Source: Taudactylus pleione (taxonomy: Eukaryota; Chordata; Amphibia; Anura; Myobatrachidae). From it: a DNA stretch of 64,000 nucleotides. Both the position numbers and the translations under genes were made by a program. The notes beneath the pieces were generated by a model. It did not search any database and had not been told where the DNA came from. It was given only the letters and a program-made list of their open reading frames with translations. Numbering within the stretch: the first letter of the stretch is position 1; each line of letters begins with the position of its first letter. Location of the stretch: NCBI GenBank assembly GCA_031769625.1, contig JAUIMM010000135.1, positions 4,158,001 through 4,222,000 of the forward strand. Reading direction: 5' to 3'. Of this stretch, positions 1 through 11,923 are shown one piece after another.

Positions 1-954
1 AGCACTGGACGGTGAGGGATTCATTTGCATATTTGCGATCCATGAGAGATCGCAGCTGCGATGGGATTTGTGTGCGTATCATGAATGCTCATGCTGACAC
101 CAGGGTCTGAGGCTCAAAATCTCAGAAATAGAAGAGTAGTTTATATTTAGATTTCTTTTCAATTAATTTTTAAAGCAATTAAATGTTTAATCCTTAATCA
201 AATAAGTATTTAAAATATAAAGTATTCAATGCTTTTTTTTTTAAAAAAGAATTTTCTAATTTTCCTAACTTTACATCATGTGTGGAAGGAACAACTATAA
301 ATATGAGCTGTATTGCTTGGTAGAGACCTAGGTCTTTTGGGAATCTATATATCTTATATTTGAGAACGTCTGTTTGTCCGATTGTGATAAACTCTGGAAC
401 CACTGAACCGATTGTGATGTGATTTTCACTATTGTGTCGGTAATTATCCAAACCAGGTTTTAGGCTAAGGATCATCACAATTGGTTGTCAGGGGGCTGTG
501 GGTGGGGCTAAATGGGGTGGGGTCCCCTGCAATGCTCTCGGCAGGTCTAAATTCTTTACAGCCCCATGCTCCGAAGAGGAGCTTTTACTATGAGTAGTGA
601 GAGGAGTACAGAGCCTGCAGCAAAGAGGGCAACTGCCTCCTGAGGAGACCCATTACAAAAGCACTGGTGTACCTGCTGTACAGAGACCCATTATGTGTGG
701 TGATCGGTGGAGCTCCCTGTCATCTAGGGAGGCTGCAGCACTGTCCTCAGTGACGAAAATACCGGAGGGCAGTCACTGAAGAGAACAGAAGAGCCGGCGC
801 AGTACAAGTCTCTAGAGGTGGTTACTGTGCAAGAGGCATGGCCAGGGGCTGGCTGGCAAAGTTTAGCCTGGTAGGCATGCACAAAGCACTAGCCCATGAG
901 TGGCAGCCCTAATTTTTAACTATCATGGTGGTACTCCCTGTTCTGGTAATACCA
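1..954. other. Intergenic flank, no gene recognised
   Basis: No supported coding region. The first 110 bases (TTTGCATATTTGCGATCC and following) resemble the repeat at 17940-18030 and are probably the end of a dispersed element. The 480-920 stretch is GC-richer and has repeat character, but I cannot define its termini. The short open frames here have no recognisable domain. Confidence 0.5.
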
Positions 955-1735
955 TCCACAGATCCCCTCAGAGAGGTCTTTTGCTATTCTCAAAGCACGT
1001 AAGAACTGAGAAAATGGTAATGCGTGTTTCAAGGGGGCTGGATGTGCTCTGCTAGCTAACATAATTTGGTTCTATCTATGGCCTTAGGGAATAATGAAGG
1101 CACCAACTTGCCCTTGTTTTTAGTCAACGTCACATCAAAAAAGTTAACACTATGAGGGTCAATAGTGTACGTGAATTTTCAGGTTCACCCAATTTGTTGT
1201 AATTATCAATTACCTCAGAGAAAGATAGGGGTGTACCCTCCCAGACAATCAATAGGTCATCAATATACCGATAAAATGCAATAACATTTTTTGCAATGGT
1301 TCCATTATTGCTATTGGGATCGAAAACTGATCGTTGTTATAATTTAAGTAGCTGTGGGGGTACATCGGAAGATCGGGAGGGTTTGTCAGCAAAATATTCC
1401 TTAATTTTAATGCTTTTATTTAACAAGTAAGATTCTAATTTCCACTGCATATAGTCAAAAGGAACAGAGGGGACATACGAAAGTCATTTCTTTAAAACAG
1501 ATAGTTCATTATACGAAAGAACTTTGTCCTGCGTCCCCTGTGGGGTCTTCCTCTGCCTCTGGTTCTGTTGGCCTCTACGGGTACGTTTGGGCCCAGATCT
1601 AAAAAACGCGCCCTAGTGCGATTTCCATCAGGAGATTGTCCACGACCTTCGGGTTTATGCCTTGTAAGCGAATCTGTGTCACTTTCAGTTGTAACTGTGT
1701 TTTCAGAAGTGTCAAAGCGAGATTTACTCTACTGC
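955..1735 (-). pseudogene. Penelope-like retroelement fragment (RT), minus strand
   Basis: Read on the minus strand, this region gives the linker typical of Penelope-like elements and a reverse-transcriptase core. A sequence reading DYMQWKLESYLL lies around 1410-1455. The catalytic motif FYRYIDDLLIVWEG lies around 1230-1290. It is followed by a VNFFDVTLTKNKG block near 1110-1150 and a SQFLRALRI block near 985-1015, all in the order expected for Penelope RTs. The frame is broken by a stop and at least one internal deletion between the linker and the YIDD motif. It is therefore a dead fragment. It sits head to head with a plus-strand fragment of the same family that starts immediately to its right. 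Confidence 0.75.
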
Positions 1736-1739
1736 TTTT

Positions 1740-2095
1740 TTTACCTCCTGATTGTGTCCTATGCTCGGTGGATGTTTGTAGCATGTACACCTGCATTCCA
1801 CCTGCATTCCATATGCAGCAGGAATGCAGGCTACCAGGATGCTTATTACCAACAATCCGTTATACAAGGGACCTTGTGTTGAATTTTTCATGGAGTTGCT
1901 TGAGTTGGTATTAACTCGCAACTACTTTATGTATGATGGGACATTCTACTTGCAAACTTCAGGTTGTGCAATGGGGTTGAATGTGGCCCCATCGTACGTG
2001 AATGCCTATATGTTCAGCATTGAGCACGACATGTTTTTGCGGATCCTCACATTGCAAAAAATGTGATTGCGTTTTATAGGTATATTGATGATGTC
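1740..2095 (+). pseudogene. Penelope-like RT fragment, plus strand
   Basis: The plus frame from 1824 reads NNPLYKGPCVEFFMELLELV, then a QTSGCAMGLNVAPSYVNAYM block and, just after a frame break, NVIAFYRYIDD at about 2070-2092. The G-x-AMG...P-x-N block followed by YIDD is diagnostic of Penelope-like reverse transcriptases rather than LINE RTs. The YIDD neighbourhood is nearly identical to that of the minus-strand fragment at 955-1735, so both derive from one family. The reading stops abruptly at about 2095. A GIY-YIG domain of the same class in the same orientation appears at 5236-5506, so the two may be parts of one element split by later insertions (inference). Confidence 0.75.
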
Positions 2096-2520
2096 AGGTT
2101 GCGGCCTAGGATCGGCCGTTACTCACCATGGCGCCGGCTCCCCCTTGTCCCTCGGGTGATCAGACGTCAGGTGCGACAGCGAGTAGTGTGCTGTGCTGAG
2201 TATTATACTTAGAGCCATGTGGACATCCGTGTGTTGTGCTGTGCCTGGTTTCTGCAGTTGCCACCATGGGCGCAGCCATGACAGTTCACATCACCTGACT
2301 AACTTTTACCCAATGGTAGCATGGTGGTGGTCAGCTGACACTGTCCACCAATGATCTGCTACCTTAGGGTATAAAGCCAGTCTCCGGACTAAAGGAAGTT
2401 GCCTGTGCAACGTTGTCGCTACCTTGTGTAAACTTGCTGTCTGCCCCATTCCAGGTTCCCTACATGATCTCCTCGAGTATCTAGTACCAACTCCTTGTGC
2501 CACAGTGTGTCTGAACATCT
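2096..2520. other. Unassigned repeat-like sequence
   Basis: No coding domain was recognised. The stretch directly follows the broken Penelope RT and precedes the 55-bp tandem repeat. It looks like part of a separate inserted repeat whose ends I cannot define. Confidence 0.4.
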
Positions 2521-2790
2521 TGCCTGTGTGTGTTATAAGTACCACCATCTGATGCAATACTGTGTCCAAACATCTCGCCTGTAGGCAACACGGACACCAC
2601 CATCTGATGCAATAGTGCGTCCCAACACTTCGCCTGTGTGCAATACGGACACCACCATCTGACGCTACTGTGCGTCCGAATACCTCACCAGTGTGCAATA
2701 CTAGTACCATCTTCTAATGCAACTGGGCATCCAACTACCTCGCCGGTGGGCGACACTAGTACCACCATCTGATTCACCCGTGTGTCACCA
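2521..2790. repeat. 55-bp tandem repeat, about five units
   Basis: Imperfect units begin with variants of CGCCTGTGTGCAATACGGAC and carry ACCACCATCTGA. Unit starts at about 2521, 2576, 2631, 2686 and 2741 give a constant 55-bp period. Units differ by several substitutions, so the array is old. It creates spurious open frames on both strands. Confidence 0.8.
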
Positions 2791-3497
2791 GGACACAGTG
2801 ATAAGGGCTACTCCTCGGCTCTACAGTGCCTCAAGCATTTGCCTTCCAACCCGTTTTAGTATCCAGGTACTTCTGGTAGAAGTACATCCTTTGGGCCATT
2901 GCTTATTTGGTCTTTATTCCTACAGTTTCAGACACCTGTCCAAAGGGCCCCGACCTGCCAGCTGGGTGCAGCTAAATACCCACTTGGAGGGGGTCACTGG
3001 TAGCTAATAACACTGCTAATTTGGAATGTGATTGATTCAGCTGCGTTTGCATTAGCAAATAATAAGAATAAATATATTCATGGGGATGGCTTATTCTATG
3101 TGTTTTTTTGTTAATTTTTTGTGTAATTTGCACACAACACAAGCGCCCGCAACCATCAGAAGAAAATTAACATACAGCGACTGACAACGATTGACTCGAT
3201 CGCTAGCTGCTATCACTCGCTAGCTAGAGGCGGTGCATTGTTAACGTATGGGCGTCACTTTGGTTGCGACCGACCGGCCGTGAGATCACTTCCTTTTTCA
3301 GTTTTGCGGTCGTTAGGCGTACGACCGAGTGGCCACTTATGACCGACTCTGAATGAGGGCCATAATCAGGCCATTCTAGAACAAGCCAAATCTAAAGCAT
3401 TAGGATAAACAAATTACGAACAAACACATTGGGGTTAACAAATATAACCATATGAGCACTACTATCAATCGCCAAACTAAGTCACTATGGCCTATTA
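2791..3497. other. No gene; one MITE terminus
   Basis: No coding domain was seen. A terminus ACTCTGAATGAGGGCC at about 3346-3361 matches the right end of the hairpin MITE family seen intact at 43321-43858. No matching left end was found, so this is a truncated copy. Confidence 0.45.
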
Positions 3498-5233
3498 TTA
3501 CCACAGACAAGGATTTAAAACCCTTACACAATTCCTCATTGTTGTCCTGCTACCGAAAAGGACTAACAATTCTTGTGGCAGATTAAACTTCCTAAATTGA
3601 CGCAAGAAATACAGCCTCTGCTGTGCCTTCTTCACAATGGAGTCCACATTAGTTCCCCATTTTAGGTCCCTTGAAATCACTGAACACAAAAACCTGAAGG
3701 AGTCCACCACAGACACCACTGTATCGCTAATGACAACAGGAGACATCACGGGCGCCTGTCTCCTAAAGTCCACTATCATTTCTACTGTTTTCTGTGGATT
3801 TAGCTCCAAATTATTCTGACCACACCAGAGGGACAGCCGTTCAACCGCTCTCCTGTAAGCGGACTCATCACCATCCCTAATCAGGCCTATAATGGTAGTA
3901 TCATCCGCAAATTTCAGTAGTTTCACAGATGGCTCACCAGAAGTGCAGTCATTTGTGTACAACGAAAAGAGCAGTGGTGAAAGGACACATCCTTGAGGGG
4001 CCCCTGTACTAAATGTTCGACCACTAGATGTAAACCTACCCCACCTCACCTGCTGCTTCCTGTTCTTCAAAAAATTAATAATCCAGCAACACATCGGACC
4101 AGGAACCCCCAAACTAACTAGCTTAGGGTACAGTTTTCCTGGAACAATTGTGTTGAACGCCGAGCTGAAGTCAACAAATAGGACCCTTACATATGTACCC
4201 GGCAAGTCGAGATGTTGCAGGATGAAATGCAGCCCTAAATTGACTGCATCCTCCACTGACCTATTTGCCCTATAAGCAAACTGCATAGGGTCCAAAAGGG
4301 GGCCTACAGTATCCTTCAGGTGGGTCAACACTAATCATTCAAATGTTTTCATGACCACCGAAGTCAAAGCGTAGGGTCTGTAGTCATTAAAACCCGTAAC
4401 AGGGGATTTCTTAGGCACTGGAATAATTGTGGTACACTTAAAAATGGATGGAACTTCACACAATTCCAAAGATGCATTAAAAATCCCTGTAAATACAGGG
4501 GCCAAATGTTCAGCACAGATCTTCAGGCTAGTTGGTGACACACCATCTGGGCCAGGTGCCTTCCTGGTCCTCAGCCTCCTGAACTGTTTGACCACTTCAA
4601 TCTCCTCCACCTTCAGAACAGGTAAAATACCTGTACCACATGGAGGAGGAATACCAGAGGTCCCACCTAATTGACCATGGTCAGAAGTGGAGAGAGACAT
4701 TAAATCCGGCTTTTCAAACCTACAATAAAAATTATTTCTGCCAATTTCTGTCTCATACCAAAGTGGGGAGATATCTTCCTGTAGTTGGTAATATTTTGCA
4801 GGCCTCTCCACATCGACACAGGATCATTAGCTGAAAATTGTACTTTCAGCTTTTCGGCAAAACACTTTTTTGCCACCCTGTTCTCTCTAGTCAGAGTGTT
4901 CCTGGCCTGATTATACAGGGTTCTGTCCCTACCTCTGTAGGCCTCCTCCTTGGCACGACGAAGCTGCCTAAGCTTTCCAGTAAACCAAGGTTTATCATTA
5001 TTAAAAATACGGAAAGTTTTTGTTGGGACACACAAATCCTCACAAAACCTGATATAGGATGTTGCAATATCTGTTAAATCATTCAAGTCAACAGCAGCAG
5101 CAGCCTCAAATGCACTCCAATCAGTGCAATCAAAGCACGCCTGAAGCTTCCACTTAGATTCATCAGTCCATTTCCTCACTGTCTTGGCTACTACATATTC
5201 AGGAGTCAAATACAACATGCACCAGCAAAACAT
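3498..5233 (-). pseudogene. Rex1/L2-type LINE (Jockey superfamily) RT pseudogene
   Basis: Three minus-strand frames read in the order 5233-4700, 4811-4335 and 4331-3498. The first carries the end of the endonuclease-RT linker (KRPWF-like NDKPWFTGKL, WRGLQNITNY). The second holds the start of the RT (RKAPGPDGVSP, CTTIIPVPKK, NDYRPYALTSVVMKTFE). The third holds the RT core: FVDFSSAFNTI, GAPQGCVLSP, the catalytic LLKFADDTTII and NLELNPQKT. The second and third are in the same frame and separated by a single TGA at 4332-4334, where relatives normally have Arg. A frameshift lies near 4750-4800. The C-terminus loses frame near 3540. The element has no intact endonuclease and is inactive. Assignment to Rex1 versus L2 rests on recognised motifs only. 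Confidence 0.85.
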
Positions 5234-5235
5234 GC

Positions 5236-5506
5236 ACCAGCAAATTCATCACTTAACATGCACCAGCAAATTCATTGTATATTCCATCACTTGCCCATAC
5301 TCCAAGGTGTATATAGGCAAAACAGAGTGCTCCCTGAGGGAACGTGTGGCCCAACACCACTCGGCGAACAGCCAGTAGCTTGGCACTTTGCCATAGCCAA
5401 GCATAATATTTCGTCCCTCAGGTACAGAATTATAGACCATATACCCCCCCTTATAAGGGGTGGTGATAGAGCAATTGGATTATCAGGTTGGATACTTTGG
5501 ACCTGA
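5236..5506 (+). pseudogene. Penelope GIY-YIG endonuclease remnant
   Basis: The plus frame reads [20 protein letters not shown] followed by LRERVAQH, which fits the GIY-YIG nuclease pattern (VY-x-I-x-CP ... Y-IGKT ... LRER-x-xxH) found at the C-terminus of Penelope-like elements. After about 5375 a frameshift moves the homology to the next frame, where PVAWHF, SLRYRIIDHIPP and RGGDRA are the expected downstream blocks. Immediately upstream (5215-5270) a short CATGCACCAGCAAA-type unit is repeated three times. The element is inactive. Confidence 0.8.
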
Positions 5507-6317
5507 TTCAGCAGTGTCCACTAGTGTACTGCTGAACGCAGACTCCCGATGTTTGGGAATCTGCGCAGGCGCAGGACCCATTCTATTAGTGTGCAGGATA
5601 GATCCTGCTAACTCGGTCGCAGACTGGCAGCAGACTGTCAGTGACTGACAGTCTGCTGCCATTTGTGGGTGGGGAGGGGGAGGCAATGCCTAGAGTTTCC
5701 TGAAACGGAGGCGTGTTGCCGCCATTGTAGGGGAGGGAAGAGGCCAGGATCTCCGTCGGCTGACATCAGGGGCCTGGTATGCAAATTCTGCGATCGCACG
5801 GCCCGGCATAAGGATGCCCCTTATGTCTTAGAGAGCGATGGCAGAGTCAACGCACGCCGGTGTAAAGACGCCCACTTTTCTTTCTTAGCACACGTCATCT
5901 CCAGGAAGTGTGTGATTAATCAGTAACATCGAGAACCATTGGAGCTGCTCGCAGCCCTTGAGGTAGACCCTACCCCGCCGCAAGCACTGCGATCACTGCA
6001 GGCTGAAATACAACCAAGTGACGTGTACAATGACTCTTCCATGCCAATTATGGATGCCCATTAAACGCCATTTTGACGCCCAGACACACCTGCATTTGCA
6101 GCACCACTACTCCGTTCACAAGCACCTTCCTCTGCTACCTACACATGGCACATTATGTCACACAAAGTAGCGTCCAGTCTGTGTACTACGAGAGCACGAT
6201 TACCAATCGCAGTGAGTGGCTCACGCATGCACATATTGCTGCATGCGCATGTGCAGACGGGCGACAATCGCCCATAGCGTGTGATCGCGGCTTAGTGAGC
6301 GGGTCTGAATCAGGCCC
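5499..6317. mobile_element. Non-autonomous DNA element, GGGCCTGATTCAG termini
   Basis: The left end GGACCTGATTCAGC and right end GGGTCTGAATCAGGCCC are inverted and match the termini of the family at 13225, 43321, 45586 and 53103. The interior is GC-rich with no recognisable coding domain. No clean target-site duplication is seen, so the boundaries are approximate. Confidence 0.55.
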
Positions 6318-6596
6318 AGAGCTCTTTTGAATCTGGGTTTGGTTACTAGGGTTTTACATTTATATACAGATAAGTGTTCTGACACTTTTTAGTCTATTCC
6401 AATGTTATTACTGTAATTTTGGCAGACATTGGTATTCTCCATACTGATTGTTTAGACTTAAACTATACATTGGCCGTTGATATATTCATTGCTATGATGC
6501 TATTATGGTTTTACAATTGGCCAGCCACTGTCATGAGATATTATGGGAGTTATATAATGTATCTCATGAAGGCTGTGAGTGCTTTGAGTGCTTTAA
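6318..6596. other. AT-rich intergenic sequence, nothing recognised
   Basis: No domain, repeat boundary or RNA gene is visible. The open frame at 6419-6631 has hydrophobic stretches but no recognisable family and no supporting splice or promoter context. Confidence 0.4.
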
Positions 6597-6735
6597 TTCA
6601 TGAGTGTCCCTTTAAACCGGGACACTCATGAATTACACAGGTTCTGTGGCTGATTAAAACCAGGTGAAATGCAGGCTTGAGATCAGTCAGCCTCAGAACC
6701 TGTGTTATTCATGACTGTTCTGGTTTAAAGGGATT
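6597..6735. repeat. Nested palindromic MITE
   Basis: CATGAGTGTCCCTTTAAACC is followed by its partial inverse (GGGACACTCATGAATT). A second arm pair, ACACAGGTTCTG / CAGAACCTGTGT, flanks the centre, and CTGGTTTAAAGGGA closes the structure. This is a hairpin-type non-autonomous element with no coding capacity. Confidence 0.6.
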
Positions 6736-6866
6736 GTACTGTATGGCAAGCCTAACAATGCATGCCTGTTAAAATAACTTATAATACAGTATAACCATAC
6801 TTGCCTACTTTCCAAGAAATTGTCACAAGAACAAAGGAGGTAAACCTCTGCACTGTTTGATAGACA

Positions 6867-6890
6867 TATATATCTATCTATCTATCTATC

Positions 6891-6923
<33 letters not shown>

Positions 6924-7059
6924 ATATATAGATAGTTAGATAGCCGCCAGATGTATTGCTAGCGGACTAAATACCGATGCTGGAAACCCGAATCATCAGG
7001 ATCCCAAATGGGGCTGGTAAGTACCCTAACCTTCCCCTCTCCGCCCCGAACCCTAACCC

Positions 7060-7102
<43 letters not shown>
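6867..7102. repeat. Microsatellites flanking a CCCTAA-bearing repeat fragment
   Basis: A (TATC)n/(TA)n tract lies at 6867-6925 and a (GATA)n tract at 7059-7101. Between them (6940-7058) is a fragment with CCCGAATCATCAGGATCCC and GGTAAGTACCCTAACC. It resembles the CCCTAA-rich non-autonomous elements at 46670-47190 and 56173-56690. Confidence 0.65.
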
Positions 7103-8130
7103 CAAGTTTAAACAGTTTGGTAGTGCTAGAAGATCACCAATTGAAAAATGTAAAGAGAGTGGATTAGAAATATTATCATATTTAATAAATACACACAAGA
7201 TTCACAACATATACATACACAATAATAAATGCATCACACAATAAACAAGTCATTAGCATAAAAGTGTCATAAAATAAATGTTGACAATGAATGAGTGAAA
7301 TGCCCAATGGATAATTAGAAAAATGATATCTCTATAGAGTGTCCTGCTCCTACTATTGAATAGTCTCCAGAGAAGCGATAGAGCACCAGGGGATGGCGTG
7401 CAATAGCTGTCCATGGCGAAAAATGCACCAGGTAGAGGTGGTGAAAATCCTGGTGGCGGAGAACCTTGCAATGAGACTGATGCAGAGCTGAACACAATTC
7501 GGATGGGTGGTTACGGGGAGTTCCAGGCAAAACGCGGGCGTGTCGAGCCAGCGACTCTGAGTGACCATAGCCTCACTCGAGCTGTCGATGCTTTGAGGAT
7601 CTGCATACATTGCTGCGTTTGTGTACACAGTTGTGAGCAGCTACGAGGGCACCGGTGGATGTCTCAGTACAAATTCTGCTGCCTGAAGTATTAGCATAGT
7701 TTAGCTACTGCTTTCCGTGAGAGTGCGCAGTTACATATGTATTACCGCCCGTCTCTGAATCAGGCCCAATGATCTGGCAAATAGTTTACATTCTGATTTT
7801 CCAATGCTTTAAATAATTTAAGATTTGTTTCCAAATGACTGATTTGAATATATCTTTAATGATGCTAAACAAGAGGACACTTGCTGTATCTTTTCTACCC
7901 TAGTGACCTGCATTTATCACTATGGCACTGTGCATTGCAATGACAGCTTATTCAATATGCAGAAACCAGAAAATCCAGTACAGTCACTTTTATAATGTGT
8001 ATAATCCATTAAGCAAATATTACAGCTAACACTGCAAAGTACAAAACACTGGAACATTTTTGCCATCATGTATATATGGAAAAATATCTACTTCTCTTTC
8101 TGTGTATATGACGTAATGTGACACCAAGGT
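7103..8130. other. No gene; one truncated MITE end
   Basis: No coding domain was recognised. CTCTGAATCAGGCCC at about 7753-7767 is a right terminus of the GGGCCTGATTCAGA family without a visible left partner. The 7350-7740 stretch is probably its interior. Confidence 0.45.
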
Positions 8131-8306
8131 GGAGATGTATCAAGAGTTCTCATGAGGCCAAATCGAGAAATTAAACATGGCAACCAATGAGCTTCTAGCT
8201 ATCAGTTTATAGAATGTACTAGATACATGATAGTTACAGTAGAAACTGATTGTATGCTTTGGGCAACTTCTCCACCTGTACTCTTTAGAAGGTTTGATAC
8301 ATCTCC
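8131..8306. mobile_element. Hairpin MITE, GGAGATGTATCAA termini
   Basis: The left end GGAGATGTATCAAG and right end TTTGATACATCTCC are inverted. The interior holds the motif CAACCAATGAGCTTCTAGCT and a partial inverse of it. The same family recurs at 35999-36117, around 43090-43265 and in the MITE split by the hAT at 36514-42737. Confidence 0.7.
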
Positions 8307-8921
8307 CATTGAATATTTGTTTTATTTCAAGCATAAATCCAGAATATTGGTACTTTTTAGTTTCCATATGTTAATGCTGTTTATGGATCTCTAATTCATG
8401 AAATACTTATTAGCAATATGTTATTTTTTTCACAGTGTGCAATACCTGTGATAGGTCCTCCAGGTTGTGTTGGCATTGCTCAACTTCTGATTTTGGACTG
8501 TTATTCAATTGCTCTGCCTTTGAACTATTCTTCTTAACACAGTTTTATCACTGTCTCTGCCTATTTGTTGCTGACCTTGGCTTCACCATGACCTTGCTCT
8601 TGGATACTAATCTGGTGATGCAGCATGACTGCTACTAAACATGGCCTGACATTGCTTTCTGTGCCTCCTAATTTATTGGGACTTATCTACTAGCCTGAGA
8701 GATACAGACACTGGTACTATTCCGGTGAGTTAGACTGTATTTTTAACAAAGCAAAAATTCAAAAACAGAATTGACCTTGTTTTGCCTTTTAAAAAGTTAA
8801 TGACAAAAACAAACTTTGCAGGCGCTAATCAGAAATGTATAGAAGGTGAGTTTAAAAAGCAGCAAAACAAATTATGAGTCTGTGTGAGCTCAAACCCATG
8901 ACCAACCTAGTTGGACACTCC
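8307..8921. other. Intergenic, nothing recognised
   Basis: AT-rich sequence without a recognisable domain or defined repeat. TTTTAAAAAGTTAATGAC at 8789 resembles sequence just right of the element ending at 9672 (TTTTAAAAAGTTAAC), hinting at a local duplication. Confidence 0.35.
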
Positions 8922-9672
8922 AAAATCCAAACAAAAAGAGTTTTGCGCTAATGTTATATTAAGTATAACTATTTCACTTCCTTATTGGAGGCTTTAAGAG
9001 CATCTGGAGGCTTTTGGGGGCTTTGATAAAGCCTCCAATAAGGAAGGGAAACGAGTCAGAGGACTTGGTGCTGCCACTGGATTACCATTTTGGAGTGACC
9101 GCTAACATCAAAATACCTTCTTCTCTATCCATTTTCAACTTGAGATCCATGGACTGGAGGGACTATTAACCTGTCTCTTTTGCTACTTGGGGCTGTCACA
9201 AGCTGACTTAAAATACCTTTGAACATAGAATCGCCTGTTACTTCGGAAATCCAGCTGAGGCTGCAGCATCACAGCTTTCCATGGAGACGCTCTTTACTGC
9301 AGGTCTGGAGACCAGGGAGTGGACTTTGCTTTCTCCTTATGGATGATGTGGTCAGGTCCACATGTGGACAATTTATACATGTGCATAAACCTATTCAGCA
9401 TGGATAGTCTAGAGGAGGATTTCTTAGGTCACGCAATATACAGGAACTATATCCAATTTGTTTGCTATTATTAAATATGCTGCTAACAATAGGAGATTAA
9501 TCTATAGGAAGTTTTGCTGTAATGTTATTGCTGCTATTGTTAAATTATTTATATATATATTATAAACTGTTTTACTAACTAAATTGATTGGCATCTTGAT
9601 CGTTCATTCTGCCATATCCAGTAGAGATAGTGATACTTAATATAACAGCAAAACTCTTTTTGTTTGGATTTT
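8922..9672. mobile_element. Non-autonomous DNA element with about 50-bp TIRs
   Basis: The left arm begins AAAATCCAAACAAAAAGAG and continues through TTATATTAAGTAT. The right arm (9605-9672) is its inverse, ending CTTTTTGTTTGGATTTT. The arms are about 50 bp and highly similar. Near the left side is a separate inner hairpin (CCTTATTGGAGGCTTTA / GATAAAGCCTCCAATAAGG, 8981-9043). There is no transposase. Confidence 0.7.
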
Positions 9673-10907
9673 AAAAAGTTAACACTATAGAAATACTGAC
9701 TAGTTTGCCAGAATTGTGCCCATAAACCCACTTAACAAAAAAAGGCCCAAGGCCATTCATTGCAGAGTAGCTTTTGAATATTATTTACAAGAAAAAAACT
9801 GCTTAAACACATTTACTTAAAATTCACTTTGTGTGCACATCAGCAACAGATGTTTTTGGCAAGTCCACCTCTCCCTAGAAGTGGGTGTGAGCTCCTGGTA
9901 AATGTGTGTATTATCTTTGCTGGTCATCTACTTGTAGCTCACTGATGCGTTTCATTGTGTAAATGATTCTTCAGAGATGTGGCTTAACATAAAATAATGT
10001 GCTATAATGATGCATCATTCAGTAATATCAATTTCACAAATATCACTGCTCATTACACTCTTACACAACAGAAATAAACTTGCATAACATAGTCAATGTT
10101 ACTTTGAAGGGTTCATGATTTTTGAAACCCCTTATTTCCCATAATCTACAGTATATAATAAAGGAAATGTAGTTTAATTGCTTATGCAGACCTTAATAAA
10201 ACCAACTACCTTCAATTAAAAAAGATGAACACTTTCTTATCATGCTTTTCTGCAACACCTCATAGTCACCATTAAAATCCACACCTTGTTAGATATACAG
10301 TATTTAATTATTCTCCTTATCTTCATAAAAATTTATTAGATAATTAAGAGTCTCCAAGTCTCTCCCCTCTTACTTATAATAACTTGAAAAAAGTGTCTCC
10401 TATTTATTACATTCCTATTAGTAAATCTCACTTACTTAAAAAAAAAAAGTGTATAGCATACATGTCTACTGCTTTTTGAAAGGGTGTTTATAAAGGCTGA
10501 TAGTCAACTGATTGAAATCAGATTACAGTAGTTTCTGCTTACAGTGAGCAAGCCTTTTGGCAAAATGCGTGTCTTTAGACATCATTAGTACACCCACTTA
10601 GTGCTAATAGTTTCTCACACCATAGCCCATGGTCTTCTGTCTACCCTTCTACCTAAGATATTTATACTTTCTTATTACCATTACATGCTTTTTATTTCTT
10701 ATACTGTCATTAGAAGGATAATGCCTGACTGATCCCTGCACTGATACAACAGGTCTCAGCTCAGTGGTGGCAGCATAAAGTCATTCTGTATAACTATACT
10801 TATTCTGTTGCCTTGTTGTGTATCACTCTCTCATCCTGTGTTCACTGCACCATTGTGTGAACACACAGGACAGAAGAAGTGGATTCACAGGTAGGGGAGC
10901 ACATCTA
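9673..10907. other. Intergenic AT-rich sequence
   Basis: Nothing supported as a gene, RNA or bounded repeat; only short A/T runs. Confidence 0.4.
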
Positions 10908-11213
10908 CAAACCTCCCAACTATCCCGTATTCAGCGCAGTGTCCCGTTGGGGGGAAGTTTGGGGGTGAGCACATACCAGAGCAGCGGGTAAGCAGATGGA
11001 GAACAGATGGTGTGTGCATGTGCACGGCATCTGTTCCCCAGTGTGCGGAGAGCCTGGCGATTGCCCAGTAGCTGTCAGAGATGCTGGGCAAGCCCCCATA
11101 GTGACATAAACAAGGGAGCCTCGAGGCTCCACCCAGTTTACCCAAGACTCTGCCCCTTTCCCCCAAAGCCCTACCCCCTTTTTCTTAGAGAACACTAAAA
11201 GTTGGGAGGTATG
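10908..11213. mobile_element. MITE with CATACCTCCCAAC TIRs
   Basis: The left end is CAAACCTCCCAAC and the right end GTTGGGAGGTATG. The flanking hexamer CATCTA occurs on both sides (10902-10907 and 11214-11219), which would be a 6-bp target-site duplication. The interior is GC-rich and non-coding. Confidence 0.7.
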
Positions 11214-11600
11214 CATCTATATTTCAGCTCCAATCTACAGAAGACTTTCCTTTCCTACATATATTTTTCTTATTGAGCATACTGTAGATTACTGGCCCCA
11301 GCTGATGATACCTGTGACTGTGGTTCTTTTCTCTGTATTGTGCATAAGTCACTGGACACCATGTTTGGTTATATTTTCACCTTTTTTCTACATATATTTA
11401 TGATTCCCCCCCTTTGGGTTTCCAGTTCTACCTATTTCTATCCTGTTTTCACTGTTTAAACTGAAATATAATTTCCCTGAGTTAAGTGATAGAAGGCATT
11501 TGTGTGAGGTAAATGAATATTATAATCATGTAATAATCATAAGTGAATAGTAATAAGTAAATAAAAATGAATGTGCAATAAAAATATACATATTTAAATT
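11214..11600. other. Intergenic, nothing recognised
   Basis: AT-rich sequence between a MITE and the direct repeat flanking the L1. No domain or terminus is visible. Confidence 0.35.
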
Positions 11601-11916
11601 AGAAATAAGGGATTAGAAGTTGATAAAAGGTTGCATTATAGAAATATATGGTTTAAATGTTACAAAAATGACTCAATATTATTTACATAACTTGTTGACA
11701 GTCTAAGGTCTTACATACAACTTGTTTTCCAGATTATATGAGTAGATAAAGACAGAATGCAGATTTATGGTATTTGATCTACAGTACAAAGCATTTATTA
11801 ATTAATAAGTCATACACGGCTTGTGTGATTACTTAAGGTAAAAAGTGAAACAGCAATAGCATCTGCATAAAAAGATCTGATTTTTTTCTCCAAGAAGTAT
11901 ATTAATTATAAGTATT
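11601..11916. repeat. Long direct repeat, copy A (left of L1)
   Basis: The stretch starting AGAAATAAGGGATTAGAAG and ending at about GTATATTAATTATAAGTA is repeated in the same orientation at 14852-15177. By eye the copies agree over most of their length, with scattered substitutions and small indels. The two copies abut the two ends of the L1 exactly. Confidence 0.8.
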
Positions 11917-11923
11917 TAATTAA

